Of a DNA stretch of 64,000 nt, positions 52,921 to 61,015 are shown piece by piece. Origin of the DNA: Odiellus spinosus (Eukaryota; Arthropoda; Arachnida; Opiliones; Phalangiidae). Position numbers and translations under genes: made by a program. The stretch spans positions 124,001 through 188,000 of the forward strand of contig CAWUCO010000228.1 in NCBI GenBank assembly GCA_963920705.1, in the 5' to 3' direction. The notes beneath the pieces are model-generated. The model was not told the DNA's origin. It worked only from the letters and a program-made list of their open reading frames with translations, and did no database searches. Every line of letters begins with the position of its first letter. The stretch's first letter is position 1.

Positions 52921-55714
52921 GGAAAATTTGTAAATCTATACTTGGAAAATTTGCGGATCTGTACTTGGAAAATTTGTGGATCTGTACTTGGAAAATTTGT
53001 AAATCTATACTTGGAAAATTTGTAAATGTATACTTGGAAAATTTGTAAATCTATACTTGAAAAATTTGTAAATCTATACTTGGAAAATTTGTAAATCTAT
53101 ACTTGGAAAATTTGTAAATCTATACTTGGAAAATTTGTAAATCTATACTTGGAAATTTTGTGGATCTCTACTTGGAAAATTTGTAAATCTATACTTGGAA
53201 AATTTGTAAATCTATACTTGGAAAATTTGTGGATCTCTACTTGGAAAATTTATGGATCTCTACTTGGAAAATTTGTGGATCTCTACTTGGAAAATTTGTG
53301 CATCTCTACTTGGAAAATTTGTAAATCTATACTTGGAAAATTTGTAAATCTCTACTTGGAAAATTTGTAAATCTATACTTGGAAAATTTGTAAATTTATG
53401 CTTGGAAAATTTGTGGATCTCTACTTGGAAAATTTGTGGATCTCTACTTGGAAAATTTGTAGATCTGTACTTGGAAAATTTGTGCATCTCTACTTGGAAA
53501 ATTTGTAAATCTATACTTGGAAAATTTGTAAATCTATACTTGGAAATTTTGTGGATCTCTACTATGAAAATTTGTAAATCTATACTTGGAAAATTTGTAA
53601 ATCTATACTTGGAAAATTTGTAAATCTATACTTGGAAAATTTGTAAATCTATACTTGGAAAATTTGTAAATCTATACTTGGAAAATTTGTAAATCTATAC
53701 TTGGAAAATTTGTAAATCTATACTTGGAAAATTTGTAAATCTATACTTGGAAAATTTGTGGATCTCTACTTGGAAAATTTGTGGATCTCTACATGGAAAA
53801 TTTGTGGATCTCTACTTGAAAAATTTGTGCATCTATACTTGGAAAATTTGTAAATCTATACTTGGAAAATTTGTAAATCTATACTTGGAAAATTTGTAAA
53901 TCTATACTTTGAAATTTTGTGGATCTCTACTTGGAAAATTTGTAAATCTATACTTGGAAAATTTGTAAATCTATACTTGGAAAATTTGTGGATCTCTACT
54001 TGGAAAATTTGTGGATCTCTACTTGGAAAATTTGTAGATCTGTGCTTGGAAAATTTGTGGATCTGTACTTGGAAAATTTGTGGATCTGTACTTGGAAAAT
54101 TTTGGATCTGTACTTGGAAAATTTGTGGATCTGTACTTGGAAAATTTGTAAATCTCTACTTGGAAAATTTGTAAATCTATACTCTGAAAATTTGTAAATC
54201 TATACTTGGAAAATTTGTAAATCTATACTTGGAAAATTTGTAAATCTATACTTGGAAAATTTGTAAATCTATACTTGGAAAATTTATAAATCTATACTTG
54301 GAAAATTTGTAAATCTATACTTGGAAAATTTGTGGATCTCTACTTGGAAAATTTGTGGATCTCTACTTGGAAAATTTGTGGATCTCTACTTGGAAAATTT
54401 GTGCATCTATACTTGGAAAATTTGTAAATCTATACTTGGAAAATTTGTAAATCTATACTTGGAAAATTTGTAAATCTATACTTGGAAATTTTGTGGATCT
54501 CTACTTGGAAAATTTGTAAATCTATACTTGGAAAATTTGTAAATCTATACTTGGAAAATTTGTGGATCTCTACTTGGAAAATTTGTGGATCTTTACTTGG
54601 AAAATTTGTAGATCTGTACTTGGAAAATTTGTGGATCTATACTTGGGGAATTTGTGGATCTATACTTGGGGAATTTGTAAATCTATACATGGAAAATTTG
54701 TAAATCTATACTTGGAAAATTTGTAAATCTATACTTGAAAAATTTGTGGATCTATACTTGGAAAATTTGTGGATCTATACTTGGAAAATTTGTGGATCTA
54801 TACTTGGAAATTTGTGGATCTATACTTGGAAAATTTGTGGATCTCAATTTGGAAAATTTGTGGATCTCTACTTGAAAAATTTGTGGATCTCTACTTGGAA
54901 AATTTGTGGATCTCTACTTGGAAAATTTGTAGATCTGTACTTGGAAAATTTTGGATCTGTACTTGGAAAATTTGTGCATCTGTACTTGGAAAATTTGTAA
55001 ATCTATACTTGGAAAATTTGTAAATCTATACTTGGAAAATTTGTAAATCTATACTTGGAAAATTTGTAAATCTATACTTGGAAAATTTGTAAATCTATAC
55101 TTGGAAAATTTGCGGATCTGTACTTGGAAAATTTGTGGATCTGTACTTGGAAAATTTGTAAATCTATACTTGGAAAATTTGTAAATCTATACTTAGAAAA
55201 TTTGCGGATCTGTACTTGGAAAATTTGTGGATCTGTACTTGGAAAATTTGTAAATCTATACTTGGAAAATTTGTAAATGTATACTTGGAAAATTTGTAAA
55301 TCTATACTTGAAAAATTTGTAAATCTATACTTGGAAAATTTGTAAATCTATACTTGGAAAATTTGTAAATCTATACTTGGAAAATTTGTAAATCTATACT
55401 TGGAAATTTTGTGGATCTCTACTTGGAAAATTTGTAAATCTATACTTGGAAAATTTGTAAATCTAAACTTGGAAAATTTGTGGATCTCTACTTGGAAAAT
55501 TTATGGATCTCTACTTGGAAAATTTGTGGATCTTTACTTGGAAAATTTGTAGATCTGTACTTGGAAAATTTGTGGATCTGTACTTGGAATTTTGTGGATC
55601 TCTACTTGTAAAATTTGTGGATCTGTACTTGGAAAATTTGTGGATCTATACTTGGGGAATTTGTGGATCTATACTTGGGGAATTTGTAAATCTATACATG
55701 GAAAATTTGTAAAT
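52921..55714. repeat. Mixed higher-order region with TAAATTTATGC and TTATGG variants
   Basis: GCGGATCTG at 52953 is followed by class A monomers, a B block with TTTATGGATC near 53250, and TAAATTTATGC at about 53398. Both variants are characteristic of the window from here to its end. Next come a class A run (about 53620-53750), B/F monomers, a D block with TTTTGGATCTG and the ACTCTGAAAA monomer at 54181. A class E cassette follows at about 54730-54960. No monomer order here repeats tandemly at once, but most of it recurs with changes at 57.8-62.6 kb. Confidence 0.75.
55105..55290. repeat. 92-bp four-monomer duplication containing the CpG monomer
   Basis: GCGGATCTG occurs at 55112 and 55204, 92 bp apart, each followed by a class D monomer and two class A-like monomers. 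Everywhere else this monomer is 0.9 kb or more from the next one. The second copy is preceded by CTTAGAAAA, a private change. Confidence 0.8.
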
Positions 55715-57840
55715 CTATACTTGGAAAATTTGTAAATCTATACTTGGAAATTTTGTGGATCTCTACTATGAAAATTTGTAAATCTATACTTGGAAAATTT
55801 GTAAATCTATACTTGGAAAATTTGTAAATCTATACTTGGAAAATTTGTAAATCTATACTTGGAAAATTTGTAAATCTATACTTGGAAAATTTGTAAATCT
55901 ATACTTGGAAAATTTGTAAATCTATACTTGGAAAATTTGTAAATCTATACTTGGAAAATTTGTAAATCTATACTTGGAAAATTTGTGGATCTCTACTTGG
56001 AAAATTTGTGGATCTCTATTTGGAAAATTTGTGGATCTCTACTTGAAAAATTTGTGCATCTATACTTGGAAAATTTGTAAATCTATACTTGGAAAATTTG
56101 TAAATCTATACTTGGAAAATTTGTAAATCTATACTTGGAAAATTTTTAAATCTATACTTGAAAAATTTGTAAATCTATACTTGGAAATTTTGTGGATCTC
56201 TACTTGGAAAATTTGTAAATCTATACTTGGAAAATTTGTAAATCTATACTTGGAAAATTTGTGGATCTCTACTTGGAAAATTTATGGATCTCTACTTGGA
56301 AAATTTGTTTATCTCTACTTGGAAAATTTGTGTATCTCTACTTGGAAAATTTGTAAATCTATACTTGGAAAATTTGTAAATCTATACTTGGAAATTTTGT
56401 GGATCTCTACTTGGAAAATTTGTAAATCTATACTTGGAAAATTTGTAAATTTATGCTTGGAAAATTTGTGGATCTCTACTTGGAAAATTTGTGGATCTCT
56501 ACTTGGAAAATTTGTAGATCTGTACTTGGAAAATTTGTGCATCTCTACTTGGAAAATTTGTAAATCTATACTTGGAAAATTTGTAAATCTATACTTGGAA
56601 ATTTTGTGGATCTCTACTATGAAAATTTGTAAATCTATACTTGGAAAATTTGTAAATCTATACTTGGAAAATTTGTAAATCTATACTTGGAAAATTTGTA
56701 AATCTATACTTGGAAAATTTGTAAATCTATACTTGGAAAATTTGTAAATCTATACTTGGAAAATTTGTAAATCTATACTTGGAAAATTTGTAAATCTATA
56801 CTTGGAAAATTTGTAAATCTATACTTGGAAAATTTGTGGATCTCTACTTGGAAAATTTGTGGATCTCTATTTGGAAAATTTGTGGATCTCTACTTGAAAA
56901 ATTTGTGCATCTATACTTGGAAAATTTGTAAATCTATACTTGGAAAATTTGTAAATCTATACTTGGAAAATTTGTAAATCTATACTTGGAAAATTTTTAA
57001 ATCTATACTTGAAAAATTTGTAAATCTATACTTGGAAATTTTGTGGATCTCTACTTGGAAAATTTGTAAATCTATACTTGGAAAATTTGTAAATCTATAC
57101 TTGGAAAATTTGTGGATCTCTACTTGGAAAATTTATGGATCTCTACTTGGAAAATTTGTTTATCTCTACTTGGAAAATTTGTGTATCTCTACTTGGAAAA
57201 TTTGTAAATCTATACTTGGAAAATTTGTAAATCTATACTTGGAAATTTTGTGGATCTCTACTTGGAAAATTTGTAAATCTATACTTGGAAAATTTGTAAA
57301 TTTATGCTTGGAAAATTTGTGGATCTCTACTTGGAAAATTTGTGGATCTCTACTTGGAAAATTTGTAGATCTGTACTTGGAAAATTTGTGCATCTCTACT
57401 TGGAAAATTTGTAAATCTATACTTGGAAAATTTGTAAATCTATACTTGGAAATTTTGTGGATCTCTACTATGAAAATTTGTAAATCTATACTTGGAAAAT
57501 TTGTAAATCTATACTTGGAAAATTTGTAAATCTATACTTGGAAAATTTGTAAATCTATACTTGGAAAATTTGTAAATCTATACTTGGAAAATTTGTAAAT
57601 CTATACTTGGAAAATTTGTAAATCTATACTTGGAAAATTTGTAAATCTATACTTGGAAAATTTGTAAATCTATACTTGGAAAATTTGTGGATCTCTACTT
57701 GGAAAATTTGTGGATCTCTATTTGGAAAATTTGTGGATCTCTACTTGAAAAATTTGTGCATCTATACTTGGAAAATTTGTAAATCTATACTTGGAAAATT
57801 TGTAAATCTATACTTGGAAAATTTGTAAATCTATACTTGG
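55715..57840. repeat. 851-bp higher-order repeat, about 2.5 units
   Basis: CTCTATTTGG occurs at 56014, 56865 and 57716, and CTACTATG near 55763, 56614 and 57465, all in exact 851-bp steps (37 x 23). There is no 22-mer or 24-mer inside, so the unit keeps perfect 23-bp register. The first two units look identical, including odd monomers such as GTTTATCTC and GTGTATCTC. The pattern stops near 57840, where a class B monomer replaces the expected TTTTTAAATC monomer. Confidence 0.88.
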
Positions 57841-57949
57841 AAAATTTGTGGATCTCTACTTGGAAAATTTGTGGATCTCTACTTGGAAAATTTGTAGATC
57901 TGTACTTGGAAAATTTGTGGATCTGTACTTGGAAAATTTGTGGATCTGT

Positions 57950-60900
57950 ACTTGGAAAATTTTGGATCTGTACTTGGAAAATTTGTGGATCTGTACTTGG
58001 AAAATTTGTAAATCTGTACTTGGAAAATTTGTAAATCTATACTCTGAAAATTTGTAAATCTATACTTGGAAAATTTGTAAATCTATACTTGGAAAATTTG
58101 TAAATCTATACTTGGAAAATTTGTAAATCTATACTTGGAAAATTTGTAAATCTATACTTGGAAAATTTGTAAATCTATACTTGGAAAATTTGTGGATCTC
58201 TACTTGGAAAATTTGTGGATCTCTACTTGGAAAATTTGTGGATCTCTACTTGGAAAATTTGTGCATCTATACTTGGAAAATTTGTAAATCTATACTTGGA
58301 AAATTTGTAAATCTAAACTTGGAAAATTTGTGGATCTCTACTTGGAAAATTTATGGATCTCTACTTGGAAAATTTGTGGATCTTTACTTGGAAAATTTGT
58401 AGATCTGTACTTGGAAAATTTGTGGATCTGTACTTGGAATTTTGTGGATCTCTACTTGTAAAATTTGTGGATCTGTACTTGGAAAATTTGTGGATCTATA
58501 CTTGGGGAATTTGTGGATCTATACTTGGGGAATTTGTAAATCTATACATGGAAAATTTGTAAATCTATACTTGGAAAATTTGTAAATCTATACTTGAAAA
58601 TTTTGTGGATCTATACTTGGAAAATTTGTGGATCTATACTTGGAAAATTTGTGGATCTATACTTGGAAATTTGTGGATCTATACTTGGAAAATTTGTGGA
58701 TCTCAACTTGGAAAATTTGTGGATCTCTACTTGAAAAATTAGTGGATCTCTACTTGGAAAATTTGTGGATCTCTACTTGGAAAATTTGTAGATCTGTACT
58801 TGGAAAATTTTGGATCTGTACTTGGAAAATTTGTGCATCTGTACTTGGATAATTTGTAAATCTATACTTGGAAAATTTGTAAATCTATACTTGGAAAATT
58901 TGTAAATCTATACTTGGAAAATTTGCGGATCTGTACTTGGAAAATTTGTGGATCTGTACTTGGAAAATTTGTAAATCTATACTTGGAAAATTTGTAAATG
59001 TATACTTGGAAAATTTGTAAATCTATACTTGAAAAATTTGTAAATCTATACTTGAAAAATTTGTAAATCTATACTTGGAAAATTTGTAAATCTATACTTG
59101 GAAAATTTGTAAATCTATACTTGGAAAATTTGTAAATCTATACTTGGAAATTTTGTGGATCTCTACTTGGAAAATTTGTAAATCTATACTTGGAAAATTT
59201 GTAAATCTATACTTGGAAAATTTGTGGATCTCTACTTGGAAAATTTATGGATCTCTACTTGGAAAATTTGTGGATCTCTACTTGGAAAATTTGTGCATCT
59301 CTACTTGGAAAATTTGTAAATCTATACTTGGAAAATTTGTAAATCTATACTTGGAAATTTTGTGGATCTCTACTTGGAAAATTTGTAAATCTATACTTGG
59401 AAAATTTGTAAATTTATGCTTGGAAAATTTGTGGATCTCTACTTGGAAAATTTGTGGATCTCTACTTGGAAAATTTTGGATCTGTACTTGGAAAATTTGT
59501 GGATCTGTACTTGGAAAATTTGTGGATCTGTACTTGGAAAATTTGTAAATCTGTACTTGGAAAATTTGTAAATCTATACTCTGAAAATTTGTAAATCTAT
59601 ACTTGGAAAATTTGTAAATCTATACTTGGAAAATTTGTAAATCTATACTTGGAAAATTTGTAAATCTATACTTGGAAAATTTGTAAATCTATACTTGGAA
59701 AATTTGTAAATCTATACTTGGAAAATTTGTGGATCTCTACTTGGAAAATTTGTGGATCTCTACTTGGAAAATTTGTGGATCTCTACTTGGAAAATTTGTG
59801 CATCTATACTTGGAAAATTTGTAAATCTATACTTGGAAAATTTGTAAATCTAAACTTGGAAAATTTGTGGATCTCTACTTGGAAAATTTATGGATCTCTA
59901 CTTGGAAAATTTGTGGATCTTTACTTGGAAAATTTGTAGATCTGTACTTGGAAAATTTGTGGATCTGTACTTGGAATTTTGTGGATCTCTACTTGTAAAA
60001 TTTGTGGATTTGTACTTGGAAAATTTGTGGATCTATACTTGGGGAATTTGTGGATCTATACTTGGGGAATTTGTAAATCTATACATGGAAAATTTGTAAA
60101 TCTATACTTGGAAAATTTGTAAATCTATACTTGAAAAATTTGTGGATCTATACTTGGAAAATTTGTGGATCTATACTTGGAAAATTTGTGGATCTATACT
60201 TGGAAATTTGTGGATCTATACTTGGAAAATTTGTGGATCTCAACTTGGAAAATTTGTGGATCTCTACTTGAAAAATTTGTGGATCTCTACTTGGAAAATT
60301 TGTGGATCTCTACTTGGAAAATTTGTAGATCTGTACTTGGAAAATTTTGGATCTGTACTTGGAAAATTTGTGCATCTGTACTTGGAAAATTTGTAAATCT
60401 ATACTTGGAAAATTTGTAAATCTATACTTGGAAAATTTGTAAATCTATACTTGGAAAATTTGCGGATCTGTACTTGGAAAATTTGTGGATCTGTACTTGG
60501 AAAATTTGTAAATCTATACTTGGAAAATTTGTAAATGTATACTTGGAAAATTTGTAAATCTATACTTGAAAAATTTGTAAATCTATACTTGAAAAATTTG
60601 TAAATCTATACTTGGAAAATTTGTAAATCTATACTTGGAAAATTTGTAAATCTATACTTGGAAAATTTGTAAATCTATACTTGGAAATTTTGTGGATCTC
60701 TACTTGGAAAATTTGTAAATCTATACTTGGAAAATTTGTAAATCTATACTTGGAAAATTTGTGGATCTCTACTTGGAAAATTTATGGATCTCTACTTGGA
60801 AAATTTGTGGATCTCTACTTGGAAAATTTGTGCATCTCTACTTGGAAAATTTGTAAATCTATACTTGGAAAATTTGTAAATCTATACTTGGAAATTTTGT

Positions 60901-61015
60901 GGATCTCTACTTGGAAAATTTGTAAATCTATACTTGGAAAATTTGTAAATTTATGCTTGGAAAATTTGTGGATCTCTACTTGGAAAATTTGTGGATCTCT
61001 ACTTGGAAAATTTGT
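57950..61015. repeat. Second 1537-bp higher-order repeat pair, unlike the one at 46.7 kb
   Basis: ACTCTGAAAA at 58041 and 59578, GCGGATCTG at 58925 and 60462, and the TTTTGTGG monomers at 59144 and 60681 are 1537 bp apart. The length equals that of the 46.7-50.1 kb HOR, but the monomer order differs (ACTCTG, TTATGG and TAAATTTATGC present; ACTCGG absent). The junction lies near 59470-59490. There a class B monomer is followed directly by TTTTGGATCTG without the usual class C monomer between. Confidence 0.85.

Noticed and set aside
56181..57529. The longest open frames in the window, two of 165 codons (56181-56678 and 57032-57529)
   Set aside because: They are translations of the 23-bp repeat with a 23-residue period. 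They begin at TTG and stay open only because the class A TAA falls in other registers. They have no upstream signal, no codon bias, and identical frames appear in unrelated places.
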